64,000 bases of DNA from Mycolicibacterium flavescens. GTDB taxonomy: Bacteria; Actinomycetota; Actinomycetes; Mycobacteriales; Mycobacteriaceae. Numbering within the stretch: position 1 is the first letter of the stretch; every line of letters begins with the position of its first letter. Below the pieces are notes generated by a model that was not told the DNA's origin, did no database searches, and saw only the letters and a program-made list of their open reading frames with translations. Positions 40,938 to 50,175 of this stretch are shown one piece after another. Where the stretch lies: contig NZ_MIHA01000017.1 of NCBI RefSeq assembly GCF_001722335.1, positions 62,001 through 126,000 of the forward strand, written 5' to 3'. The position numbers were made by a program, and so were the translations under genes.

Positions 40938-41948
40938 GTGCCACGGTCGAACGGCGATGTCGCCGGCGAGGTCGTCAGGAGCGGTTCCACGCCTGAGGAC
41001 ATCCGGTTGGCTCTGCGGGCGGCGACGATGTACTACCTCGACGGCCTGACGCAGGCTGAGATCGCGTCCAACCTCGGCGTTTCCCGCCCGACCGCCGGGC
41101 GGCTGATCGCCCGCGCCAAGGCCAAGGGGCTGGTGCGCATCGAGGTCGCGGTCCCGCCGGAGATGACCGAACACCTGCACGCCGAGGAGGAGCGCGAACT
41201 CGAGCGGCGGTTCGGGCTGACCGAGGCCGTGATCGCCGGCCACGGCGCCGACGTCGGCGGTCCCGGACGACCCGCCTCGTACGCCGGCGTCGGGCGCGCC
41301 GCCGCCGCGCTGCTGATGCGTCGGCTGTCCTCCGACGACGTGCTCGGTTTCACCTGGGGCCCGGAGCAGGTCGCGGTGGCCGCGGCGCTCACACCCGGGG
41401 TGGCCAGCTGCCGCGCGGTGGTCCAGCTCGACGGCGCCATGTCCACCGCGTCGTACCAGACCGGCACCGAGTTCATCCTCACCCGCGCCGGGGACACGTT
41501 GCGCGCAGCGACATTACGGCTTCCCGCACCGCTGTACGCCGACGCGTCGACGGTGGCGTCGATGCGCAACGACTCGGTCATCTCCCGCACGCTGGAGGCG
41601 GGCCGGCGCGCGGACATGATGCTGTTCGGTGTCGGCGCGGTGTCGACGTCGACGACCCTGTTCGAAGGCAGCTTCCTGGACACCCGGATGCTCGACGGAC
41701 TGGTGTCCCTGGGTGCCGTCGGTGAGATCGGCGGCCGGTTCTTCGACGCCCACGGCGCCCCGGTGGTCACCGAACTGCAACAGCGCGCGGTCTCGGTGCC
41801 GCTGGAGGACGTGCGCAACTGCGACAAGACGCTGCTGATCTCCAGCGGGACCACCAAGTACCAGGCCACGCTCGGCGCTCTGCGCGGCAAGCTGGCCAGG
41901 CTGTTGGTCTGCGACATCGATTGTGCCCATTGGCTGTTGGCGCAATAG
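40938..41948 (+). CDS. SorC/DeoR-type sugar-binding transcriptional regulator
   Basis: A 336-residue regulator. The N-terminal HTH (about 25-65) contains YYLDGLTQAEIASNLGVSRPTAGRLI. The remainder is a SorC effector domain that binds phosphorylated sugars, with segments such as MMLFGVGAVS and GAVGEIGGRFFDAHG. GTG at 40938 is preceded by CAGGAGGG. It stands divergent from the polyol dehydrogenase operon and upstream of the transporter genes, so it likely controls both through the paired palindromes. Confidence 0.9.
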   Translation: MPRSNGDVAGEVVRSGSTPEDIRLALRAATMYYLDGLTQAEIASNLGVSRPTAGRLIARAKAKGLVRIEVAVPPEMTEHLHAEEERELERRFGLTEAVIAGHGADVGGPGRPASYAGVGRAAAALLMRRLSSDDVLGFTWGPEQVAVAAALTPGVASCRAVVQLDGAMSTASYQTGTEFILTRAGDTLRAATLRLPAPLYADASTVASMRNDSVISRTLEAGRRADMMLFGVGAVSTSTTLFEGSFLDTRMLDGLVSLGAVGEIGGRFFDAHGAPVVTELQQRAVSVPLEDVRNCDKTLLISSGTTKYQATLGALRGKLARLLVCDIDCAHWLLAQ

Positions 41949-41973
41949 ACAGCACGGCGAAAGGTGAGGTGAC

Positions 41974-43332
41974 GTGAGAACACTACGAAGATTGGCCGCC
42001 GGGCTGACCGCCGTGGGGTTGACGCTGGCCACCGGTTGTTCGGGCGCGGGCAGCATGGGCGCCTCCGAGAACCAGGTCACGATCGCGATGGTGTCGAACG
42101 CGCAGATGACCGACGCCCGCGAACTGTCCTCGGAGTTCGAGGCCGCCAACCCGGGCACCAAGCTGCGGTTCATCACGCTCTCGGAAAACCAGGCCCGCGC
42201 CAAGATCACGATGTCGACGGCGATGGGCGGCAGCGAGTTCGACGTCGTGATGATCAGCAACTTCGAGACCCCGCAGTGGGCGAAAGACGGTTGGCTGCGC
42301 AACCTCTCCGACTACGCCGAGCAGACCCCCGGCTACGACGAGCAGGACTTCATCTCGTCGCTGCGGGAGTCGCTGTCCTATGAGGGCGACCTGTACTCGG
42401 TGCCGTTCTACGGTGAGTCGTCGTTTCTGATGTACCGCAAGGACCTGTTCGAACAGGCCGGCATCACCGTCGACCAGTCGCCGGACTACCAGCCGACCTG
42501 GCAGGAGGTCGCCGGGTGGGCGGACAAATTGAAGACCGCCGACCGGGCTGGGATCTGCCTGCGCGGTAAGCCGGGCTGGGGTGAGGTCCTGGCTCCGCTG
42601 GACACGGTGATCAACACGTTCGGCGGGCGCTGGTTCGACGAGCAGTGGAACGCCCAGTTGAACAGCCCGCAGGTGCGTCAGGCGGTGAACTTCTACGTCG
42701 ACCTGATCAAACGATCGGGTGAAATCGGCGCCGCCTCAACCGGTTTCCAGGAGTGCGCGAACCTGTTCGGGCAGGGCCAGACCGCCATGTGGTACGACGC
42801 GACCTCGGCGGTGTCGGTGCTCGAGGACCCGCAGGAGTACCCCGAGCTGGTCGGCAAGATCGGTTACCTGCCCGCGCCCATCGCCGAGAAGCCGAACTCC
42901 GGGTGGCTCTACACCTGGGCGCTGGGGATCCCGAAGTCGGCCAAGAACCCCGACGGCGCCTGGAAATTCATCTCGTGGATGACGAGCAAGGACTACATGA
43001 AACTGGTCGGCGAGCGGCTGGGCTGGGCCCGGGTGCCACCGGGTAGCCGGACGTCGACGTACACCGAACTGCCGGAGTACGAGAAGATCTCGCAGTCCTA
43101 CGGCCCGTTGACGCTGCGCTCCATCGAGAACGCCGACCCGGAGCACCCGACCGTGCAACCCGTGCCCTACACCGGAATCCAGTTCGTGGGCATCCCCGAG
43201 TTCCAGGACCTCGGGACCCGGGTGAGCCAGCAGATCAGCGCCGCGATCGCCGGTCAGAAGACCGTCGACGAAGCGCTCGACCAGGCGCAGCAGTACGCCG
43301 AGGTCGTCGGCCGGACATATCAGGAGAAATGA
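41974..43332 (+). CDS. Sugar/polyol ABC transporter substrate-binding lipoprotein
   Basis: A 452-residue extracellular binding protein of the type 1 sugar family. A lipoprotein signal precedes L-A-T-G-C (Cys22), giving a membrane-anchored protein. The mature protein opens NQVTIAMVSNAQM and contains the family's FDVVMIS block. In related islands the ligand is mannitol, sorbitol or arabitol. The start GTG follows AAAGGTGAGG. It overlaps the first permease by ATGA. Confidence 0.92.
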   Translation: MRTLRRLAAGLTAVGLTLATGCSGAGSMGASENQVTIAMVSNAQMTDARELSSEFEAANPGTKLRFITLSENQARAKITMSTAMGGSEFDVVMISNFETPQWAKDGWLRNLSDYAEQTPGYDEQDFISSLRESLSYEGDLYSVPFYGESSFLMYRKDLFEQAGITVDQSPDYQPTWQEVAGWADKLKTADRAGICLRGKPGWGEVLAPLDTVINTFGGRWFDEQWNAQLNSPQVRQAVNFYVDLIKRSGEIGAASTGFQECANLFGQGQTAMWYDATSAVSVLEDPQEYPELVGKIGYLPAPIAEKPNSGWLYTWALGIPKSAKNPDGAWKFISWMTSKDYMKLVGERLGWARVPPGSRTSTYTELPEYEKISQSYGPLTLRSIENADPEHPTVQPVPYTGIQFVGIPEFQDLGTRVSQQISAAIAGQKTVDEALDQAQQYAEVVGRTYQEK

Positions 43333-44306
43333 TGACCGTTACCGCTGACACCAGAGCCGACGCCGGCGAACAGGCGGTGGCCGAACGGATTCGCAAGATT
43401 CGGGAGGCGCAGAGCGTCGGCGTCAGCCGAGCCGAGGCGTGGCGCCGACGCGGGCCGCTGCTGCCGGCGCTGATCTTCATGATCGTCGTCACGCAGATCC
43501 CGTTCCTGTTCACCCTGTACTACTCGACGCTGTCGTGGAACCTGGTGCGGCCCGGTTCGCGCGAGTTCGTCGGCCTGCAGAACTACCTGACGGTCGCCAA
43601 GGACAGCCAGTTCTGGACCGTGGCGCTCAACACCGTGATCCTGATCGTCGGTGTGGTGCTGGTCTCGGCGTTCTTCGGGCTGCTGTTGGCGCTGCTGCTC
43701 GACCGCGCGTTCCTGGGCCGCGGCATCGTCCGCACGCTGCTGATCACCCCGTTCCTCGTCACACCCGTTGCGGGCGCACTGATCTGGAAGACCACGATCC
43801 TCGACCCGAACAACGGCATCCTGAACTGGCTGCTGTCGCTGGTCGGGATCGGCAAGGTGGACTGGATCGGTCAGTTCCCACTGACCATGGTGATGGTGGA
43901 ACTGATCTGGCAGTGGACCCCGTTCATGATGCTGCTGATCCTCGCCGGCCTCCAGTCGATGCCTCGCGACATCCTGGAGGCCGGTCGAGTCGACGGTGCC
44001 GGCGCGTTCCAGCTCTTCCGGGAGTTGACGCTGCCCCACCTTCGGCGATTCATCGAGCTGGGCGTCGTGCTCGGCGCGATCTATCTCGTCAACACCTTCG
44101 ACGCGATCTACATGATGACGCAGGGCGGCCCGGGTATCGCGAGTGCGAACCTGCCGTTCTACATCTATCAGCGCGCGTTCCTGGGCTTCGACATCGGCCA
44201 GGCTGCGGCCATGGGTGTGGTCGTGGTGGTGTTCACGATCGTCATCGCCAGCTTCGCGCTGCGGTTGATCTTCAAGTCGTTCAGCGGAAAGGAAGAGGCG
44301 GCCTAG
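43329..44306 (+). CDS. Sugar/polyol ABC transporter permease 1
   Basis: A 325-residue inner-membrane permease with six core helices. The first helix is near residues 38-60, and the EAA-type cytoplasmic loop is seen as ILEAGRVDGAGAFQLFRELTLP. It forms the channel heterodimer with the following gene. ATG at 43329 overlaps the preceding stop; ATG at 43332 is an equal alternative. Confidence 0.92.
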   Translation: MMTVTADTRADAGEQAVAERIRKIREAQSVGVSRAEAWRRRGPLLPALIFMIVVTQIPFLFTLYYSTLSWNLVRPGSREFVGLQNYLTVAKDSQFWTVALNTVILIVGVVLVSAFFGLLLALLLDRAFLGRGIVRTLLITPFLVTPVAGALIWKTTILDPNNGILNWLLSLVGIGKVDWIGQFPLTMVMVELIWQWTPFMMLLILAGLQSMPRDILEAGRVDGAGAFQLFRELTLPHLRRFIELGVVLGAIYLVNTFDAIYMMTQGGPGIASANLPFYIYQRAFLGFDIGQAAAMGVVVVVFTIVIASFALRLIFKSFSGKEEAA

Positions 44307-44308
44307 AT

Positions 44309-45175
44309 ATGACTACGACTGCTGAAAAGCCGGCGGCGGCAGCCGAACCCGCGGTGCGCGCCAAGAAGTCCCGCAAGTTCAGCCCGTGGGGGGTGGTGGC
44401 GTGGCTGGTCGGGCTCGGGTTCTTCTTCCCGGTGTTCTGGATGGTGCTGACGTCGTTCAAGCAGGAGGCCGACGCGGCCACCAGCCCACCGACGCTGCTG
44501 TTCAACCCGACGCTGGACCAGTACGCCGAGGTGTTCAACCAGGGCATCGGCCCGGCGATGCTGAATTCGGTGTTCGCCACGGGGATCTCGACGGTGATCG
44601 TGCTGCTGCTGGGTGTGCCCGCGGCGTTCGCGCTGTCCCTGCGGCCGGTGAAGAAGACGCAGGACGCGTTGTTCTTCTTCATGAGCACCAAGATGCTGCC
44701 CGTCGTCGCGGTGATCCTGCCGCTGTATGTGATCGTGTCCAACATCGGCCTGCTGGACAACATCTGGGCGCTCATCGTGCTCTACACGTCGATGAACCTG
44801 CCGATCGCGGTGTGGATGATGCGGTCGTTCTTCCTCGAGGTGCCCGGTGAACTGCTGGAGGCGGCCAGCCTCGACGGCGCCAGCCTGTGGCGGTCGGTGC
44901 GCGAGGTGATCCTGCCGCTGGTGTCGCCCGGTATCGCGGCGACCGCGCTGATCTGCGTGATCTTCGCGTGGAACGAGTTCTTCTTCGCGGTGAACCTGAC
45001 CGCGGTGAATGCCCAGACCATGCCCGTCTACCTGGTCGGCTTCATCGCCGGTGAGGGGCAGTACTGGGCGGTGCTTTCGGCGGCCGCGACCATGGCCGCG
45101 CTGCCCGTGATCCTGTGCGGGTGGTTCGCTCAGAACAAGCTGGTGCGCGGACTGTCGTTCGGCGCGATCAAGTAG
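44309..45175 (+). CDS. Sugar/polyol ABC transporter permease 2
   Basis: A 288-residue partner permease with six membrane helices and the EAA loop LLEAASLDGASLWRSVREVI. It opens with a 25-residue Ala/Lys-rich cytoplasmic end before the first helix (GVVAWLVGLGFFFPVFWMV). The ATG is two bases after the first permease stop and the ATPase gene starts 15 bases after it. Confidence 0.92.
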   Translation: MTTTAEKPAAAAEPAVRAKKSRKFSPWGVVAWLVGLGFFFPVFWMVLTSFKQEADAATSPPTLLFNPTLDQYAEVFNQGIGPAMLNSVFATGISTVIVLLLGVPAAFALSLRPVKKTQDALFFFMSTKMLPVVAVILPLYVIVSNIGLLDNIWALIVLYTSMNLPIAVWMMRSFFLEVPGELLEAASLDGASLWRSVREVILPLVSPGIAATALICVIFAWNEFFFAVNLTAVNAQTMPVYLVGFIAGEGQYWAVLSAAATMAALPVILCGWFAQNKLVRGLSFGAIK

Positions 45176-45190
45176 AGGAGTCAAAGTCCC

Positions 45191-46273
45191 ATGGCCTCAA
45201 TCACTTACAACAACGCATCCTGCATCTACGAGGGTTCGGACAAGCTCGCGGTCGACTCGCTGAACCTCGAGATCGCCGACGGGGAGTTCGTCGTCCTGGT
45301 CGGCCCGTCCGGGTCGGGCAAGAGCACCGCGCTGCGGATGCTGGCCGGTCTCGAGGAGATCGACGAGGGCACGATCGAGATCGGCGGCAAGAACATGGTC
45401 GGCGTGCCGTCCAAGGACCGCGACATCGCGATGGTGTTCCAGAACTACGCGCTGTACCCGAACAAGACCGTCGCGGAGAACATGGGTTTCGCGCTCAAGC
45501 TGCGCGGCGTGTCCGCCGAGGAGCGGCGCCGCAAGGTCGAGGAGGCCGCCAAGATCCTCGACCTGACCGAGTTCCTGGACCGCAAACCGGCCAAGCTCTC
45601 GGGTGGTCAGCGTCAGCGGGTGGCGATGGGCCGCGCGATCGTGCGTGAGCCGCAGGTGTTCTGCATGGACGAGCCGTTGTCCAACCTCGACGCGAAACTG
45701 CGGGTGCAGACCCGCACCCAGATCGCCGCGCTGCAGCGGCGCCTCGGCACCACGACGGTGTACGTCACTCACGATCAGGTCGAGGCGATGACGATGGGTG
45801 ACCGGGTCGCGGTGCTGCGGTTCGGCAAGCTGCAGCAGTTCGCCTCGCCCAACGATCTGTACGACAAGCCCGCCAACGCGTTCGTCGCCGGCTTCATCGG
45901 CTCACCCGCGATGAACCTGGTGACCGTGCCGATCGCCCCGGACGGTGTCAAGATCGGCGACTCGACGCTGGAACTGGAACGCGAATCGTTGACCAAGCTC
46001 AGCGAGGCGGGCCTGTCGGAGGTCACCTTCGGTGTCCGGCCCGAGCAGCTCGAGATCGTCGACTCCGGCGGCGTGGAGGTCGTCGTCGACCTGGTCGAGG
46101 ACCTCGGCGCCGAGGCCTACGTGTACACCCACGCCGGATCCGGCGGTATCGAGCTGGTGGCGCGCTGTAACCCGCGGAGCGCCCCGCGGCTCGCCGACAC
46201 GGTGCGGCTGCGCAGGCATCCCGAGGGTGCGGTGCACCTGTTCCATCCCGAGACCGGGGAGCGCATCAACTAG
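45191..46273 (+). CDS. Sugar ABC transporter ATPase (MsmK/UgpC-like)
   Basis: A 360-residue ATPase. Walker A is GPSGSGKST, the Q-loop is MVFQNYALYPN, the signature is LSGGQRQRVAMGRA, Walker B is FCMDEPLSNLD and the switch His lies in VTHDQVEAMT. A C-terminal TOBE-type domain (about 240-360) is of the kind that can receive regulatory input. It completes a binding protein, two permeases, ATPase importer. A 23-base inverted repeat follows the stop. Confidence 0.94.
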   Translation: MASITYNNASCIYEGSDKLAVDSLNLEIADGEFVVLVGPSGSGKSTALRMLAGLEEIDEGTIEIGGKNMVGVPSKDRDIAMVFQNYALYPNKTVAENMGFALKLRGVSAEERRRKVEEAAKILDLTEFLDRKPAKLSGGQRQRVAMGRAIVREPQVFCMDEPLSNLDAKLRVQTRTQIAALQRRLGTTTVYVTHDQVEAMTMGDRVAVLRFGKLQQFASPNDLYDKPANAFVAGFIGSPAMNLVTVPIAPDGVKIGDSTLELERESLTKLSEAGLSEVTFGVRPEQLEIVDSGGVEVVVDLVEDLGAEAYVYTHAGSGGIELVARCNPRSAPRLADTVRLRRHPEGAVHLFHPETGERIN

Positions 46274-46275
46274 TT

Positions 46276-46346
46276 GCCGCGCCGAGTGGCCAGTTGTCGC
46301 GCGGTTGAGCGCGGAAAACGTCGGATAACTGGCCGCTCGGCGCGGC
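46276..46346. terminator. Long near-perfect hairpin between convergent genes
   Basis: Arms 46276-46298 and 46324-46346 pair over 23 bases with two mismatches or G-T pairs around a 25-base loop. It lies directly after the ATPase stop and its end overlaps the stop of the opposite small-protein gene, which suits bidirectional termination. Confidence 0.65.
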
Positions 46347-46573
46347 TAGTCGTTGATCGCGGCGACGCTGCCGGGCAGCAGGCCGCTCGGCACGCCGGGG
46401 TCGAGACCGGATCCGTGGGTGAACTCCTGATGCGCCATCGTCCGGCAGTTGTTGTCCATCGGCGTCTGGTCGCCCGAGCAGTACGGCACCAGGTCCTGTG
46501 GGTCGGCGGCAGCGTGCGGGGCGGCGACCAGACCGGCCACCGCGAGCAGCACCGCCGCGATCACTCTCACCAC
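46346..46573 (-). CDS. Small secreted DUF732-like/unknown protein
   Basis: A 75-residue precursor with a signal peptide (1-about 23, ending H-A-A-A). The mature part has a Cys pair (P-Y-C-S-G...N-N-C-R) and an Asp/Gly/Pro-rich end. The start is GTG at 46573. It lies divergent from ligD with 34 bases between starts. Function unknown; the DUF732 resemblance is loose. Confidence 0.65.
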   Translation of the reverse strand: MVRVIAAVLLAVAGLVAAPHAAADPQDLVPYCSGDQTPMDNNCRTMAHQEFTHGSGLDPGVPSGLLPGSVAAIND

Positions 46574-46607
46574 GGATTCACGCTACCAGCGGGTATACGT
46601 TCACACT

Positions 46608-48935
46608 GTGGATCGTTTCGGCCGGGTGAAGCTGACCAACCCGGACAAGGTGCTCTACCCGGCGACGGGGACCACCAAAGCGGAGGTGTTCGAGTACTAC
46701 GTCAACGTCGCCGCGGCGATGGTGCCGCACATCGCGGGCCGGGCGTGCACCCGCAAGCGCTGGCCCAACGGCGTCGACGAGCCGTCGTTCTTCGAGAAGC
46801 AGCTCGCCTCCTCGGCGCCCGACTGGCTGGAGCGCGGATCGATCACGCACAAGTCGGGCACCACCACCTATCCGATCATCAACAGCGCCGAGGCGCTGGC
46901 CTGGATCGCGCAGCAGGCGTCGCTGGAAGTGCATGTGCCGCAATGGCGTTTCGTCAAGACGTGGAGCCGAGACGGCGGCGCCGAGCAGACGCCGGGACTG
47001 GCCACCCGCGTCGTGTTCGATCTGGATCCCGGCGAGGGCGTCACGTTCCGGCAGCTGTGCGAGGTGGCCCATGAGGTGCGCGAGCTGATCACCGGTATCG
47101 GGTTGACCACGCTGCCGTTGACCAGTGGTAGCAAGGGCCTGCACCTGTATGTGCCGCTGGAGAAACCGATCAGCTCGAGTGGTGCCTCGGTGCTGGCCCG
47201 CCGTATCGCGGTGCAGCTGGAGAAGGCGATGCCCAAGCGGGTGACGGCCACCATGACCAAGAGTTTGCGGGCGGGCAAGGTGTTCGTCGACTGGAGCCAG
47301 AACAACGGCAACAAGACCACCATCGCGCCGTATTCGCTGCGCGGCCGCGACGAGCCCACGGTCGCGGCGCCCCGCACCTGGGACGAGATCGAGGACCCCG
47401 ACCTGAGGCATCTGCGCTTCGACGAAGTGCTCGAACGCCTCGAACGCAACGGTGATCTGTTGGCCGACATGGACGACGACGCGCCGGTCGCCGACGCCCT
47501 GTCGACCTACCGCAGCATGCGCGACGCGGGCAAGACGCCCGAGCCCGTCCCGAACACCGCGCCGATCACCGGCAACGACGACTTCTTCGTCATCCAGGAG
47601 CACCACGCCCGGCGGCTGCACTACGACTTCCGGTTGGAACGCGACGGGGTGCTGGTCAGCTGGGCGATCCCGAAGAACCTGCCAGACACCCCGTCGGTCA
47701 ACCATCTGGCCGTCCACACCGAGGACCATCCGCTCGAGTACGGCACCTTCGAAGGCGAAATCCCCAGAGGCGAGTACGGCGGCGGCAAGGTGATCGTCTG
47801 GGATTCGGGGACTTACGAGGCCGAGAAGTTCCGGGACCCGGGCGTCAACGACGAGAAGCCACTCGACCGCAACGGCCCCGACAAGGGCGAAGTGATCGTC
47901 ACGCTGCACGGCAAGAAGATCACCGGCCGCTACGCGTTGATCCAGACGAACGGCAAAAATTGGCTGGCGCACCGCACCAAGGAACAGCCCGGCCCCGCGA
48001 CGGTTGCAGACCTCGCGCCGATGCTCGCCAGCGAGGGCTCGATCGCGAGGCTGAAGTCGACGCAGTGGGCGTTCGAGGGCAAGTGGGACGGCTACCGCGT
48101 GCTGCTCGAGGCCCGCCACGGTGAGCTCAGCCTGCGGTCCCGGCGGGGCCGCGACGTCACCGCCGAGTTCCCGCAATTCGCTGCGCTGGCAGCCGATCTC
48201 GCCGACCACCACGTGATCCTCGACGGCGAGGCGGTGGCACTGGACCAGAACGGTGTGCCGAGTTTCTCCGAGATCCAGAACCGGGCGCGCTCGACGCGCG
48301 TCGAGTACTGGGCTTTCGACATCCTGCACCTCGACGGGCGGTCGCTGCTGAAGGTCAAGTACTCCGATCGCCGGCGGCTGCTGGAGGCGCTGGCCGAGGG
48401 TGGTGGCGTGATCGTGAAGGACACACTGCCCGGCGACGGGCCCGAGGCGCTGGAATACGCACGGGCACAACGGTGGGAGGGCGTGGTCGCCAAGAAGCGG
48501 AACTCCACCTACCAACCGGGCCGTCGGTCGTCGTCGTGGATCAAGGACAAGATCTGGAACACCCAGGAAGTCGTCATCGGCGGGTGGCGGCAGGGGGAGG
48601 GCGGCCGCTCGAGCGGGATCGGTGCGCTGGTGCTGGGGATTCCGGCCGAGGGCGGGCTGGAGTTCGTCGGCCGCGTCGGCACCGGCTTCACCGACAAGGC
48701 GCTCGCCGAGCTGAAGAAGACCCTCAAACCGCTGGAGACCGACGACAGCCCGTTCAACGAGCGGCTGCCCCGCCAGGATGCCAGGGGGGTGACCTTCGTG
48801 CGGCCCGAACTCGTCGGCGAGGTGCGCTACAGCGAACGCACCTCCGACGGCCGGCTGCGCCAGGCGAGTTGGCGCGGTCTGCGGCCGGACAAGGAGCCCG
48901 GCGAGGTGAAATGGGAAGGGCCGCAGGGGGCTTAA
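46608..48935 (+). CDS. ligD: Multifunctional NHEJ DNA ligase LigD
   Basis: A 775-residue enzyme that processes and seals double-strand breaks with Ku. Order: polymerase domain (about 1-290; metal Asp138 and Asp140 in FDLDP, Asp228 in VDWSQN), 3'-phosphoesterase (about 320-455; HHARRLHYDFRLE) and ATP-dependent ligase (about 470-770; nucleophilic Lys492 in EGKWDGYR). This POL-PE-LIG order is the mycobacterial one. GTG at 46608 begins the conserved polymerase domain. Unlike the adjacent ku-ligD pair of M. tuberculosis, ku lies 9 kb away across a polyol island. Confidence 0.96.
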   Translation: MDRFGRVKLTNPDKVLYPATGTTKAEVFEYYVNVAAAMVPHIAGRACTRKRWPNGVDEPSFFEKQLASSAPDWLERGSITHKSGTTTYPIINSAEALAWIAQQASLEVHVPQWRFVKTWSRDGGAEQTPGLATRVVFDLDPGEGVTFRQLCEVAHEVRELITGIGLTTLPLTSGSKGLHLYVPLEKPISSSGASVLARRIAVQLEKAMPKRVTATMTKSLRAGKVFVDWSQNNGNKTTIAPYSLRGRDEPTVAAPRTWDEIEDPDLRHLRFDEVLERLERNGDLLADMDDDAPVADALSTYRSMRDAGKTPEPVPNTAPITGNDDFFVIQEHHARRLHYDFRLERDGVLVSWAIPKNLPDTPSVNHLAVHTEDHPLEYGTFEGEIPRGEYGGGKVIVWDSGTYEAEKFRDPGVNDEKPLDRNGPDKGEVIVTLHGKKITGRYALIQTNGKNWLAHRTKEQPGPATVADLAPMLASEGSIARLKSTQWAFEGKWDGYRVLLEARHGELSLRSRRGRDVTAEFPQFAALAADLADHHVILDGEAVALDQNGVPSFSEIQNRARSTRVEYWAFDILHLDGRSLLKVKYSDRRRLLEALAEGGGVIVKDTLPGDGPEALEYARAQRWEGVVAKKRNSTYQPGRRSSSWIKDKIWNTQEVVIGGWRQGEGGRSSGIGALVLGIPAEGGLEFVGRVGTGFTDKALAELKKTLKPLETDDSPFNERLPRQDARGVTFVRPELVGEVRYSERTSDGRLRQASWRGLRPDKEPGEVKWEGPQGA

Positions 48936-48978
48936 GAGGTTGATTACCCGCGATATTCGCGTGCAATCAACCCGTTAA
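48932..48978. terminator. Palindromic terminator containing both stop codons
   Basis: TTAAGAGGTTGATT (48932-48945) and AATCAACCCGTTAA (48965-48978) form a 14-base stem with two mismatches, and CGCGATATTCGCG lies in the loop. The ligD TAA is in one arm and the rnhA stop in the other. Confidence 0.65.
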
Positions 48979-49442
48979 GGGGCAGATGTGGCCCCGACGG
49001 ACAGCGCTTCGTTGAGACCCCGGGTCGCCAACTGGTCGGCCAGCTCGTTGTCTGCGATCCCCGAGTGGCCCTTGACCCAGAACCACTCGACGCGGTGGCG
49101 CGCACAGGCGATCTGCAGGCGCCGCCACAGGTCTTCGTTCTTGACCGGCTGCTTGGCGGCGGTGAGCCACCCGTTGCGCTCCCAGCCGAACACCCACTTG
49201 GTGATGCCGTTGCGCACATAGGTGCTGTCGGTGTACAGGTGTACCGCGACCGGCCGGGTCAGCGCCTCGAGCGCCATGATCGGCGCGGTCAACTCCATCC
49301 GGTTGTTGCTCGTCGCGCCGGCCTCCCCGCCGAACATCTCCCGCACGTGTTCGCGATGCCGCAGCACCGCGCCCCAGCCGCCCGGCCCGGGGTTGGGCCG
49401 GCAGCCGCCGTCGGTGTGGATGACGACCGGGTCTTCGCTCAC
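48975..49442 (-). CDS. rnhA: Ribonuclease HI
   Basis: A 155-residue enzyme that degrades the RNA of RNA-DNA hybrids. The metal-binding acids are visible: Asp11 in HTDGGC, Glu50 in NNRMELTA, Asp72 in LYTDSTYV and Asp in [16 protein letters not shown] follows the usual handle region. GTG at 49442 overlaps the stop of the upstream VOC gene by GTGA, so they are probably co-translated. Confidence 0.94.
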   Translation of the reverse strand: MSEDPVVIHTDGGCRPNPGPGGWGAVLRHREHVREMFGGEAGATSNNRMELTAPIMALEALTRPVAVHLYTDSTYVRNGITKWVFGWERNGWLTAAKQPVKNEDLWRRLQIACARHRVEWFWVKGHSGIADNELADQLATRGLNEALSVGATSAP

Positions 49443-50059
49443 GGTCGAAGGATAGGCGCCGAGATCATCGCGGTGCGGACCGACATGCCGAGATCCCGGT
49501 GCCGCAGCGTGGTGATCCGACGGCCCGGCTGCACCGCGTCCTTGACCGGCGCCGCTTTGTCGCCGAAAAACCGTGCGGTCAAGTCGATGTCGCCGACGAC
49601 GTAGGTGATCCCCCACAGTGACGACGGGCCGTCCGAAGCGGAGTCCGGGGCGCCGACGACCTCGACGATCACCTCGCCGAACCGGTAGAACACCTGGCGG
49701 ATGGCCCGGCCGCCCAGTTCGCCGACGCGTTCCCGGCGCGGTGCCACGCCGATGGCCGCGAAAGCGTCGACCGTCCGGCCCAGATCGGGGGAGAGCACCA
49801 CGACGTGGTCGATCGCGACGACGCCGTTGGCGTGCTCGGCAGGTGACGCCTGCGGCGCGTCGGACGTCGTCGTGGGGATACCGTCGAGGTCCGGCACCTG
49901 CACACCGCGCAACGACCAGCCGACGATCCCCGTTCCGGACGCACCCAGCCGGATGCGGACCCCACCGACCCGGCACACCCCGTCGTCGTCGACGGTGAAC
50001 CCCGCCCGCCGCCAGGCCTCGACCGGATCGGCGACCTCGAATCCCTCGACGGATGTCAC
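49439..50059 (-). CDS. Glyoxalase-like (VOC fold) protein
   Basis: A 206-residue protein with [21 protein letters not shown], the opening of a vicinal-oxygen-chelate domain, in its centre, followed by [12 protein letters not shown]. The first 90 residues are less clear and include a V-R-I-R-L-G segment. It precedes rnhA with a GTGA overlap. GTG at 50059 was chosen because the longer frame to 50194 lies within the divergent kinase promoter. Confidence 0.75.
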   Translation of the reverse strand: MTSVEGFEVADPVEAWRRAGFTVDDDGVCRVGGVRIRLGASGTGIVGWSLRGVQVPDLDGIPTTTSDAPQASPAEHANGVVAIDHVVVLSPDLGRTVDAFAAIGVAPRRERVGELGGRAIRQVFYRFGEVIVEVVGAPDSASDGPSSLWGITYVVGDIDLTARFFGDKAAPVKDAVQPGRRITTLRHRDLGMSVRTAMISAPILRP

Positions 50060-50175
50060 CGCACGAGTATGACCGCCCGGGTCCGCCCGCCCGCGTATGG
50101 CCGATTTCATCTTTTCCGAATCTTTGCTCGGTACCTTTAGGCGAGGTATCCGCATCGCGCACGGAGGGCGGCGAC

